Shown one piece after another: positions 23,620 to 34,860 of a stretch of 64,000 nt of DNA. The notes below the pieces were generated by a model. The model made no database searches and was not told where the DNA came from. It saw nothing but the letters and a program-made list of their open reading frames with translations. Every line of letters starts with the position of its first letter. Within the stretch, counting starts at the first letter, position 1. Source of the stretch: Phlebotomus papatasi (taxonomy: Eukaryota > Arthropoda > Insecta > Diptera > Psychodidae); contig NC_077223.1 in assembly GCF_024763615.1 (NCBI RefSeq), positions 105,152,627 to 105,216,626 of the forward strand. The letters run 5' to 3'. The position numbers were made by a program, and so were the translations under genes.

Positions 23620-25418
23620 TAGGTGAGATTCTTAACAATCTCACCTACTATAATCCTAACAAAATTTCATGTCCTCCGATCGCGCTCAAACTTGGCCAAA
23701 ATGTGTTTCGCCACTTCCTGATCACGAATATATGGGGGGCTAAGTTACGTTCCCGGCCGGCCGTCCGGCCGTCCGGCCGCTCTTTGGAGCTTAATAGCTC
23801 CTAAACTAAAAAAGATATCGACTTGCGGTTTTCGGCAAAGGTTAAATATCGTATGAAAATTGCAACATGGTGCATTGACCCCCCACCCCCCACCCGTCCT
23901 TCCGCCATTTTGAAGACCCCCCTTTTTTTGTTTTCTCAATAGCTCCGGCCCTATGGCATCGAGCGGGCTCAAATTTTAGTATGTTATAGCTGGGCCTTAG
24001 AGCTTTCCATCAATACCAAACTTAAGGTCCCTCGACCCCCCTGACCCGAGCTATAAGGGTCCAAAAAAATTTTCTTAAAATGGCCATAACTCCGGTTCTA
24101 ATTGTCAGAATTTAAAAAATGAGGGCTTTTTGGAAAGCTCTCGTGAAATGCCACTTTCTCTTCTAACATCGCAAGTTCATAAAACCACCGCTAGGGGCGC
24201 TATTATTAAAAAGAAAATTTTTAAATCTTAAAAGTTAAATAACTCAAAAATTCCTTATGCAATCGGGCTGAAATTTTAGTATGTTGTAGCCGTTGATTAT
24301 ACCTATCAAACAAAAAAAACCTTAAGTCGATCCATAACCCCTGACCCGAGCTATAAGGGGTCAAAGTTCGAACATTGACCGGCCTCTATCTCCGGTTCTA
24401 ATTAACATATCGACATAAATTTTACCTTTTTGGTTTCGTCTCGATGAGCACTTTCAGATGGAAGTTCAAAAAGTCACTACAGGTGGCGCTGTGATAGCGT
24501 CAAAATTCATCGAAATTCAAAGTCACTTTTCTCAAAAACGGCATTGTGCAAGTTAATGAAATTTTAGTATGTTGTAGTCCAGTCTAGGACGTTTCCAAAA
24601 TGGTGCGTATGTGCGCTGTGGTTTCAATAGAACCGGAGATATGAGGGGTCAAAGTTCACAAAATTTAAAAAATCATATCTCCGGTTCTATGTGACCGATT
24701 TTGATGAATGAGGGCTTAAACGAAAGATCTCATCAAATACTACAACTTTCTAGGAAATTTGAACTTCGTAGGACCAACACCAGGGGCGCCACAGTCAAAA
24801 AACGAATTTCAATATCACATAACCTCAATTATCTCGACTGTCGCTGAACCGATTTTGATGATTACTTCGACATAATTGTAGAGGACATTTGTCTCTACAT
24901 TTCGTCCATACATCATTTTCCGGTCAGACTACGCTATCACTCCGATTTTGCCGTTTAAGTGTGAAAAAAATGATTTTTCCCATAATAACGCTTTGAAATC
25001 ACTCAGATGCCAATTTGACTGCCTCTACTCCACCAAGACACTTAAAATAGGGTTTTAAATGGAAAGTCCACAGAATACAACAATTCTTTGATATAGTTGA
25101 AGTTCAACAAATGACTACTTGGGGCACTCTGATGGATGAAAAAACGAGTTAAGAAACAAAAAACCTCGATTATCTTGGCTTCTGAGTAATCGATGAGATC
25201 ATGTTCTATGGAAAAATTATAGAGAACATTCTGGTCTACATTTCACCCATATAACACTTTTCTGTCAGTTCATCCAAATCCTTGATATTTTGGTTTAAAT
25301 ACAAAATTTGTATAATTTCACGAATTTTATTCAAGATAACTGAATGGCGTCTCCCAACTTCAGCTCTAAATCGAATTTGCATGCACTCCGAGTTAGCTCA
25401 CGTTAAGAATCTCACCTA
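23620..25418. repeat. Modular repeat of about 295-bp units bounded by hairpin-like ends
   Basis: The left bound is TAGGTGAGATT-CTTAAC-AATCTCACCTA (23620-23647). The right bound carries GTTAAGAATCTCACC in the complementary sense (25402-25416). The interior repeats three phrases in the same order: ATTTTAGTATGTTGTAG (23973, 24276, 24560), GAGCTATAAGGGGTCAAA-like, and ATCTCCGGTTCTA-like (24085, 24392, 24680), each triad about 295 bp apart. A (CCGGCCGT)n run is at about 23755-23780. No protein family is recognisable. Confidence 0.72.
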
Positions 25419-26789
25419 CATAAGCCGGTTAGGATTATCTGTCCCTTTCCTCAATATTATCGTATTCTATCAATTTCCGCAACAAATTCCATTTATTTCA
25501 TAATAATTTACATTGATATATTCTCTGAAGTTATTTTTCTTAATTTAGGGAAAGTGCATTTCACATCAATTCCGTTACGTTTTTGAAAATATTGTTCAAA
25601 TTTGAGGAGTAGGATGTCATCTACAACCCCCAAATATTCAAATTTGAGGAACTCTACTGTATTCCCAAAATCAAGGGGATTTAGACGTTGAAAAATGTGT
25701 GCTTTATGGCACGTTCTAAGTGCAAATAAAAAGAAATTCTAAATAACATTAACACCATTTGTATCTTTTTTGGCCTCTTATTTTCTGCTACACTCGTTTT
25801 GGTAAATATTGACAAAGGTGAGAGACGGTGTCAAAGGTCCATGAAGAAGAGACACAGGTGAATGAAAAAAAGGACACATGAACCTTCGTCATTCTATAGC
25901 TTTTTATGCTCATCCCATCTTTCTATCGCCAATATAGATGGTGATTTGATTGATGTGTCTCGTCATTTAGGTGATTTTATTTTGTGTCTTTATTTTTTTC
26001 CAAAAAAAAAGCTCGTTTTAGGGCAATATGAGAGGTAAATGGAGTGTCAACAGGTGAAACCTAATGAACAATTATAACACATGTTGCCACATTCAAAAGC
26101 CCTGCAATCGGAAGGTTGCAGATTGAACTTTTGTGATATATCTGCATCTTTTTTTTCAGTAACCTTTCCATGAATTGTGCTTTTTCAGTTTGGCGCCATC
26201 TAAAGCTCAAATTGTAGGGGATATTTTCATCCATTTGGAAGAAATTTAGACAAATGATAGTCCACTCACCAGATGGTGAAAAACTTTCATAGTTTGCCAT
26301 ATACTTTTCGTCTTCTCTTTTGGTTGAATGTTCCGGACATACATAATAGAGAAAAAATACTCCCTCTATGTATGCGAGAATGTTTGAAAACGACAAGGGA
26401 AGAAATTGATGACAACTAGACAAATATAAAAATCACTTGTAGATTATTGCAACGATATAAAGTAGCAATAATATGTGAAAGTGATGTGTGATATTGCCGT
26501 CAAAACTACACATAGAACTCCAATTCTCAGAGAATGAACTCCCTCCCTATTTTTTATTGCTCTGAACCACTCATAAAAATGACTTTTTATGCGTGTCACA
26601 ATTGTGGAGAATTGACATCTCAAACCACATTTCCGGCGACACCCCCTCGACGACCAATAAAATTTTCTCTATGGCCCCTTAAACCCCTTTCCTTACCATC
26701 TTCCGGGGATCTAAATGTGGAGCTTACAGACGAATCCAGCATTCTAAACATTATTTTTTCAAAATAATTTCTCAAAAAAAAATACTCTA
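25419..26789. other. Unassigned intron DNA
   Basis: No repeat family or coding exon that I can support. The minus-strand frame at 26061-26423 (120 residues) has no recognisable domain. Confidence 0.4.
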
Positions 26790-27043
26790 CAGTGAGAGAA
26801 ATCCTAAAAAGTTAAAATAACATTCCGAAAATGTTAATTTTACCCTGCAGTATTGATCCTAAATCGGTGTAAATATTACCCTATTTAGGTGTATTTTGGG
26901 GGTTAAAGTTACCCTTTTTCATGTTAATTTTATCCTTAAAAAGGTGTAAAATTAACATTAAAAAATTTTGATATATTTTTACACCTAAAAAGTGTTAAAT
27001 TTATGCAGAAAAAAGTTAATCGCACCCTCTTTTTTTCTCAGTG
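26790..27043. mobile_element. CACTGAGAAAA-family MITE, copy 2 (opposite orientation)
   Basis: 254 bp, ends CAGTGAGAGAAATCC and TTTTTTTCTCAGTG, TA on both sides. Aligns along its length with the complement of 16266-16518. Confidence 0.88.
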
Positions 27044-27338
27044 TATAAATACTTTTATTTTATAAAAATTCCTGTTATCACTGTGTCATGTTCCATTAAT
27101 ACAAATACCCGGGCTAAATTGGAAATATATTTTTATAAAATAATATCTAGAAAGTCGAATACCCTTGTTAGTCTCTAGTAAAACGACAATGATGGAGAGA
27201 CTGTCTCATGGTAACTGATAGGTGAATAAATTGTCTTATTATCATATTAAGGGAGCTTTCCACACATATGGTAACTTTCTAGGAGCTTCTTGTCACGCAC
27301 ATAGAGAGCTTTGTCACCAGAGAAAAAAATATTTATGC

Positions 27339-28300
27339 AGTATTCGGTATTCATTTCTATCCCATTTTGGTACTAATTTTAGGGTATTTTGGTATTGATT
27401 CTGTCTCATTTTGGTATTGATTTTATCCCATTTTGGTATTGATGATAGAGTTTTTCTGTATTTATTGTACACCATTTCAGTATTGATTTTAAGGTTTTCT
27501 GTATTAACTCTGTCCAATTAAGGTATTGATTTTGGAGTAGTTGAGTATTGAGTCCTCACCATTTTGGTATTAAATTTAAGCTGTTTCAGTATTGACTCTA
27601 TCCCACGTCGGTATTGAATTTAGCGCGTTTAAGTATTGATTTTATCCTATTTTAGTATTGGTTTTAGGGTATTCCGGTATTGCTTCTACACCATTTCGGT
27701 ATTGATTTTAGGGTATTCCGGTATTAATTCCAAACCATTTTGGTATTAAATTTAGAATATTTTGGTATTGATTTTATCCCATTGAAATATTGTTTTTTGA
27801 GTATTTCGGTATTGATTATATCCCATTTTGGTTCTAAATTTACGGTGTGTCAGTATTGAATCTATCCCATTATGATATTGAATTTTGGGGGTTTCTGTTG
27901 TGATCTTATTCCATTTCGGTGTAGAATTCAGGGTTCATCGGTACAGTTTTTATCCAATTGAAGTATTGATTTTAGGGTGTTTCAATAATGATTCTATCTC
28001 ATTGAAATATTGACCCTATCTCCAAATGAGAAACAATGACTACCGCAATGAGATAGAATCAGCAGTGGAACATCCTAAAATCAATACCGAAATGGAATAG
28101 AAACAATACCGAAACTCCATTATATCAATACCAAAGTGAAATTGAATAAATACTGAGACACCTTAAATTCAATCCCAAAATGAGTTGGAATCAACAACGA
28201 AATACTCTAAAACAACACCAAATTGAAATAGAATCAATATCGGAACACCCTAAATCAATACCGAAGTGGGTTAAAATCAATACCTAAACAACTTAAAATT
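27339..28300. repeat. Degenerate GGTATTGATT array that switches orientation
   Basis: About 680 bp of variants of CCATTTTGGTATTGATTTTA, then from about 28020 the complementary words (AAAATCAATACCGAAATGG) to 28300. Unit length is about 20 bp and loosely kept. Confidence 0.85.
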
Positions 28301-28547
28301 AACCCTTTGAGAAGGAGAGGGTCAAAAATTGGGGGTTAGGAGAAATAATTTTTCCGACTTGTTAGAGCAAAATATAACATTGGAAAAGTGAAGGAAAATT
28401 TTGTTTTTAGGTCACCGGTGACCCAATCGTTCTTAAATCGGCCAGATTGCAATTTCGGCCACTTTTTGTGTTCCTCAAATTTCCATAAATTTTTAGTTTT
28501 TGCATTTTCTAGAGATTAGGGTATAGGTATATCTAAATTTCGGTATA

Positions 28548-28798
28548 GGGGAAAGCACTCTCCCTTCGAACGTTCATGCCTTCGAATAATGTGAATTTTC
28601 TTTTACTTTTCCTATTAGACTAACACAATTCCATTAAATATTAGTTAGCTTATTATCAATTATTAATAATTATGTAATAATTAAGTAAAATCTCTTAGGA
28701 GAAATAAAAGAAAATTTACATTATTCGAAGGCATGAACGCTCGATGGAAGAGTACTTCGAACGTTCTTAGCTTATATTACTTAGCTTATATTTTCCCC
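28548..28798. mobile_element. TA-flanked palindromic MITE, CTTCGAACGTTC family
   Basis: Left end GGGGAAAGCACTCTCCC, then TTCATGCCTTCGAATAATGT. The right arm is the complement (ACATTATTCGAAGGCATGAA), and the end reads TTTTCCCC. Long arms with an AT-rich centre. Confidence 0.65.
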
Positions 28799-29165
28799 TG
28801 AAAATATAAGCTAGGGTAACTGTACCAAATTCCGGACAGCATGCAATTCCGGCCACTTTTTTTGTTCCTCGAATTTCTATGAATTTTTAGTTTTTGCATT
28901 TTTTAGAGATTAGTGATCCAAATTTCAGCATAGTTGCATGCAAGCACCAAAGTCTAAAGTTTAATACATATTAAATTATTGTTACTTCATTTTGAAGAGT
29001 GTTGCTTGGAACCTTGTCGACAGATTATCAACTTTATTTTCTCTAAAATCATTCTTAATTCATTTCAAAATGAATAAAAAGGTAGCCATAGCATTGGTGG
29101 CCTATTCCGGCCACCTTCATTCTCATAGTTCTTTTCCTTTAAGGAATTCTTCCAATATCTTTTTC
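28793..29165. repeat. Left arm of an inverted duplication of a rearranged MITE
   Basis: About 370 bp, complementary to 31184-31553 with few mismatches. It is a rearranged member of the AAATTTCGGCC family: both arms share the same unusual junction GAGATTAGTGATCCAAATTT, so they descend from one rearranged copy. Confidence 0.75.
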
Positions 29166-29390
29166 AAATCATCTTCAATTCAAGGAACAAAAAATGTGGC
29201 CGAAATTGCAAGCTGGCCGGAATTTGGTACACTTATACAATGCAAAAAAATAACAAACAATATCGTTTCGCCGCACAAGATTAAGTAAAAAAGACTTTGG
29301 AAGAATTTAAAGAATCTGGAAGAAAAACTGAAATGTAGTTTTTTTTAAACAGAATTTGGCAATTTTTCTAGGATCAATACGAGACATTTC

Positions 29391-29505
29391 GTCGGTTGGA
29401 TCAGCAATTGAGCTAACTGCATTTGATTTGTATCTGTATTCGTTGCAAATGCCTCAAATGCAGATACAGAGCGAATGCAGTTAACACAGTTGCTGATCCA
29501 ACTGA
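29391..29505. repeat. 115-bp palindromic element
   Basis: GTCGGTTGGATCAGCAATTG and its near complement bound a compact foldback. An inner pair TGTATCTG/CAGATACA is also present. Confidence 0.6.
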
Positions 29506-29509
29506 CGAT

Positions 29510-30430
29510 TTATTGAATGAAACACATACCTGTAATTTAAATGAGTTTCAAATGAAATAAATCAGGAAAATGAATCTCCAAAATAATTTTCACTATTGCA
29601 GTTTCTGGTGAATAATAAATGAGATGTGTGGCAGAGGAATTAAATAGAGTATTCACTGTGGACATGAGAGCAATTAAAATGTACAGTATAGAGGTGAATA
29701 AATTGCTGGGTATAAATTACTAATATTAGTACGCTTTTTCCCAATAGTAATACAAATTAAATGAATCTGCGAGAGGATGGAGGATAAAAGAATATCTCAT
29801 TATTAATATTCCATTGGAATAATATGGCATTCATTTATACGTTCGTCTTTGAAGGAAAGAATAAAAGCTTTCCTATTTTGCTCGCCTCGTTCTCCTTCCT
29901 AAAAAAAGGAGATAAATAATTCAGAAGGGGAATGTTTGAGCTGAAAGAGTAAATTTTCCAGAATGCATTTAACTGGATAGGAAATGTATATATTACCAAG
30001 AGAGATGGTGTTGCTAAGGTAGGGATTTAATATGTAAATGAAGAAATAATTTTCCCATGCAATTTCTTTTGGAGTGAGCGATTGGAAAGAAAGTAACGTT
30101 ATGCTTTTAAAATGATAAACATTTCAGTTTCCAAGAGTGTTTGCAATGAAGTGTGCTTTCTATCCGGAAAATACCATCACCTTCAGAGAGAGAGAGAGAG
30201 AGAAAGGGGTAGTGTGGTGGAAAATTTTCAAGTATGTCTCCCACACTGGGGCTTTTCCTACAACAGTTACAAACTTCAACTTACAATTTCACACTCAACG
30301 ACAATTTATGTAACTATTATTGAAGCACGTAACCATTGAAGTACTTAATGGTGCTTAGGGCAAATGTTCGAAGCAATTTACACTTTACTCCTTCTTTGGG
30401 CCAAAAGAGCTTTTTTTTCCTCTGAATTAT
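29510..30430. other. Intron DNA with a short GA microsatellite
   Basis: A run of GA dinucleotides is at about 30186-30204. I see nothing else in this stretch. Confidence 0.5.
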
Positions 30431-30435
30431 ATATA

Positions 30436-31183
30436 GGGCAAGTGTGCCAAATTTCGGCATTGTTGCATGCAAGCGTCAGTCTCAAGTTTGAAATGCAATA
30501 TTTTTAATATAAATTGAATGTTTTATTTCTTCTTCTTAAGGAGTGTTTCTTGGAACCTTGTAGACAGTTTATCGTCTCCATTTTCTCTAAATTCATTCTT
30601 AGGGTAAGTGTGCCAAATTCCGGCCAGCTTGTAATTTCGGCCATATTTTTTGTTCCTCGAATTTCCATGAATTTATAGTTTTGGGATACTCTTGAGATTG
30701 TACAATGCAAAAAAATACCAAAAAATGTCGCTTCGACGAGCAAGATAATCTGAAAAGACATTGAAAGAATTCTGGAAGGACAAGGACGTATGAAAATGAA
30801 GGTGGCCGAAATAGGCCACCAAAACTATGTCTATATTTTTATTCATTTTAAAATGTATTAAGAATGATTTTAGAGAAAATAAAAATGATAAACTGTCTGC
30901 AAGGTTTCAAGCAACACTCCTTATAAAAGAGTAACAAAAATATTCAATTTATATTAAAAATATTACATTTCAAACTTGAGACTTTGTCGCTTGCATACAA
31001 CTATGCCGAAATTTGGCACACTTACCCTAATACATTTTGAAATGCATAAAAATGTTGACTTAGCTTGGTGGCCTATTCCGGCCACTTTCATTCTCATACT
31101 TCTTTGCCTTTCGAGATTTTTTTCATCATCTCGTTTACCGAAGCTACATTTTTTATTATTCTTTTGTATTGTAGAATCTCTAA
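30436..31183. mobile_element. AAATTTCGGCC-family MITE split by a second copy of the same family
   Basis: It begins GGGCAAGTGTGCCAAATTTC at 30436, is interrupted at 30602, resumes at 31030, and breaks off at about 31183 where the right arm of the inverted duplication starts. Its true right end is missing. Confidence 0.75.
30602..31027. mobile_element. AAATTTCGGCC-family MITE, copy 3 (nested in its own family)
   Basis: 426 bp, complete ends GGGTAAGTG and CACTTACCC, inserted at a TA within 30436-31183 with the TA duplicated. Confidence 0.87.
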
Positions 31184-31553
31184 AAAAAGACATTGGAAGA
31201 ATTCCGGAAGGGAAAGGAGCTATGAGAATGAAGGTGGCCGGAATAGGCCACCAATGCTATGTCTACCATTTTATTCATTTTAAAATGTATTTAGAATGAT
31301 TTTAGAGAAAATAAAGTTGAGAAACTGTCTACAAGGTTCCAAGCAACACTCTTCAAAAGGAACTAACAAAAATTTAATATGTATTAAACTTGAGACTTTG
31401 GCACTTGCATGCAACTATGCTGAAATTTGGATCACTAATCTCTAGAAAATGCAAAAACTAAAAATTCATGGAAATTCGAGGAACAAAAAAAGTGGCCGGA
31501 ATTGCATGCTGTCCGGAATTTGACACACTTACCCTAGCTTATATTTTCAGGGG
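31184..31553. repeat. Right arm of the inverted duplication
   Basis: Complement of 28793-29165, including the AGCTTATATTTTCAGGGG tail beyond the MITE end. That shows the duplicated unit was longer than the MITE itself. Confidence 0.75.
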
Positions 31554-31559
31554 AAATGG

Positions 31560-33225
31560 TGAAAGTTTGATAGGTTCAAGAAACAAATCTTTGTATCTCG
31601 TGTATCAGAAATAATTGGGGAGAGTATTTTGTCAGAGCCCTAATTGTAGGGTTCGAAGGGGAAGAAATTAACTCCCACATAGACTCTGCAATTACCAATA
31701 TTCTACTGCAAATTGCTGTTTAGTTTTAAAGTTCGGTCCAAGGGCTTACTTTTATGGAGAGCTTTTCTCATATTTCTCGCCCCTTCTGGCAAATATGAAT
31801 TCCATCAATTAACTCCATGAGGTGTAACCGAAGGATCCAGCCTTGGAAATTTGTGCAGCACTTTAGAGACAAAGATTTTCCCTGTTGAGATATGACAAAA
31901 TATAATATGAATTTTCCATTATTAAAGTCCTCTTGTCACAGAGTGTATTAATTGGAAGACACCCAGAGAAAAGGAGGTAGGATCTTTTCCCAAGACCCCC
32001 CCCCCCTTTCGACCATCGTCCTTGCCACATTTTACTTTATCAAAAAGTAAGACTCAATCATTGAGCAGAAAAAAACTTTTCCCAAAGCCACTCAGAGTTT
32101 TGTGGCTTTTTCCCCGTTTTTTTTTTTGGTTTTGGGGCTGACTAGAAGTTGGGCAGAAAGTTTTCCCTTCTCGAATTAGTAATTTACATTGTAGTCCACT
32201 CCTGTCCCATAAATTCAACCTCATCCTGATTTTTCTTTCATTCAATTTCTCGGTCGAACGACAAGGGAAATACTCTGTAAGTAAAACTACATGAATTTCT
32301 CATGTCTTTCATTCCCCCCAAAACATGGATATTTTAATCTAAATCCATTTGACGGATGGTTAGTGAATGTTTTTGCTAACGGTGATATAGGTAATTTATT
32401 TGATCGAATTATTCATTTAGCAAAGTTAATGCTGAAGGCGAAAAGTTTGAAGATTACGGGATGTGTGATTTTTACATGTATATGGAGTAATTTGTTCGCA
32501 CAGTTCTAATACACACTTAATTTTATTTTAGTCGATAGAGAAGTAAAAAGTTATTGTAAATCCTTTTAAGTCGTACGTTCGTTTCGTTCGTTTTCTCTTA
32601 CCGGTTCACAACCGACATAAACTGATTCATAATACTCAAAAGATCACCCAAAATACCTTAAGAGCAGTGTAATTAATTTTCTGATAAAAAATACTTCTCG
32701 GTTATGAATCGGTTCATTTCTAGAGATGGTAAAATTTCAGAGATTTCACAGCAGTCGCCATCTACTTTAGGCGGATATTCATGAAATTTCTTGAAATTTA
32801 CCAACTCTATTCATTTCCGATTCAAACCCGATTGGAATAGGTTTAGTTTGGAAATTCCAAGACCTTTCCATTAAGCCCAAATATGATACAATTCGGTTGA
32901 GAAATACGCTTTCTGAAGCTTTTTTAACCTTTGACCTTGAAAAACCGTTATTGGAAATGATTCAAAGGTATTAAGACAGACAATGCTTTCGAAGTACATA
33001 TAGTTTTCAGTGTCCACCGTTGTCTTAATGTTGGTATCCAACCTTCAGAGCAAAACGGTGGAAAAGCTCTTAGTATAAGGACTAAATGTTCCCTATTGAG
33101 CACACCTATGTTCCTAAAATGTACCGCATCTGGAAAATCTGAAAATTGAAACACAATAACGGTTGTAAACAGATAACGATAAACTGAGGCACATACTTGC
33201 CATAAAAATTGCCATAAAATCACGA
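31560..33225. other. Unassigned intron DNA
   Basis: A run of about ten C lies near 31999. I see no other structure that I can support. Confidence 0.4.
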
Positions 33226-33233
33226 TTTATAGC

Positions 33234-33360
33234 ATAGGTGTGCAAGAACCGTTTGAAACCGAAAAAACGTCAAATAAAGCTTGTTCGTCAATGGTCAAAA
33301 AGCTACTTGAGCAAATTATTTTGACGTTTATTCGGTTTCAACGGTTCTTGCACACCTCTG
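33234..33360. mobile_element. hAT-type MITE, copy C
   Basis: 127 bp, start CATAGGTGTGCAAGAACCG, end CACCTCTG, perfect 8-bp target duplication ATTTATAG (33226-33233 and 33361-33368). Confidence 0.9.
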
Positions 33361-33598
33361 ATTTATAGCATTGATTTTCATCATCTTTAAGCATTTTTTG
33401 GGTGCAATAATCTCGTCAGTATTCTCGTAAATTTGGTTAATACAACAAATAGTTTAAGAGTAAACCGTATTTTGTGCTATTTTTTTGGTGAGGCAAAAAA
33501 TAAGAAGTCATTAAAAGTTTAAGTGCATCTTAAGTTCTTGATTATTTAAAGTTTTTTATTGATCAGTTCGAATTTTTTGCTGAAGAAAAGTATTGTTT

Positions 33599-34112
33599 AA
33601 CTGTCTGAAAACATATTGTGCCAATCTATAGTGAAAAATGAAATCCTTCTTCTGAACATTTCTTTTTTTTACTTTACTGTTCCCACGTACTTCTGCTTTA
33701 TCAACTTTTCTTTTTGTTGGTTCCTGCCACGACTGTTTGGTGGTTTTGGGACACAATGAGGTCTAGGAATAACAGTCGAGAAAAGAATAAATGTGAGGAA
33801 AAGTCGATAATGCAGAAGCACTCAAGAATAATAATGTGATAAAAAGAAATATTCAGAAGAAGGTTTTCATTTTTCATTGGAATGGCACCATATGTTTTCA
33901 GACAGTTAAAAAATCTTCTTGGTCAGCAAAAATTAGAAATGGTCAATAAAATAACTTTTAGACAATCAAAATTAATTAGTAATCAGTTTGAGCAAACACC
34001 GCCTAAGACGTTTAAAGGATTATCCCTTTTCATTTTTTATGTGTGCATGTCTCGAATATTTTCCTCAGTCCTCACCGTGCCCTCGCCACCAAACAGTCGT
34101 GACAAGAACCAA
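33599..34112. repeat. Interlocked inverted repeats
   Basis: 33599-33665 is complementary to 33841-33907 (ACTGTCTGAAAACATATGGT-type arm). 33719-33755 is complementary to 34078-34112 (CGACTGTTTGGTGG). The two pairs overlap rather than nest, and AAAGTCGATAAT is directly repeated at 33803 and 34121. Confidence 0.6.
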
Positions 34113-34154
34113 TTCCAAGAAAAGTCGATAATACAGAAGGACTTGAGAACACTA

Positions 34155-34374
34155 GAGGCAAGTACCCATGCTTTGTACGATACCAAGCTTCATAATTACT
34201 AAATTTTTCCTATGTTTCTGAATAAATGTAACTCCGCAATATATTTAAAAACTGGGCACTTTTCTCTAGTTTTTAAAATATGAGTGCGATGAGTTATAAT
34301 TGAGAAACATAGGAAAAAAATTAGTCATTATGAATCTTGGGATCGTACGAAGCATGGATATGCGCACTTTCCCC
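34155..34374. mobile_element. TA-flanked palindromic MITE, CCCATGCTTTGTACG family, copy 1
   Basis: 220 bp. Arms run inward through CAAGCTTCATAATTACTAAA and its complement; end TTTCCCC; TA on both sides. The centre has a second inverted pair around TTTTTAAAA. Confidence 0.8.
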
Positions 34375-34602
34375 TAAAGTTCTCAAAAAAAATGTTCATT
34401 TTTCATTAAAATAGCTCCATTATATCTTTCAATTATTATAAGTAAGTAACATTTTTCTGCAATTTATAAAATTTGCAAATTTTGAGTGGTGGGTGTCTCG
34501 GCTTAAAGTGGAGATTTTATCGATCCACACTGACACTTATTTGTGTTATTTGTTCGCTCTAATAAGAAAAAGAGACTGTCCAAGATAATGTGTACTTATG
34601 GG

Positions 34603-34860
34603 GGGGTCGTCGAAGACTGGAAGTCGATATCTCTTACCGTTTGGCACAAGTTGAAAATTTTTTTTTAATTTTTTTATTGTTCTTTTTTTATTCTTCTTCG
34701 AATACTTCATGCTTCCTGTCTATTTCTTTTTAGTTTAAACTTAATCAAATCATGTAAGAGGGGCGGACCCTATAGGTTTTGATTTAAATAAATAAATAGT
34801 AAATAGTAAAAAAAAAATTGGATTTTATAACTGCTTTCTCTTTGAGTACGAGCAGTAAAA
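34603..34860. repeat. Dispersed repeat, longer copy of 19619-19712
   Basis: GGGGGGTCGTCGAAGACTGG and GATATCTCTTACCGTTT near the start, CTTTCTCTTTGAGTACGAGC at the end. Confidence 0.5.
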
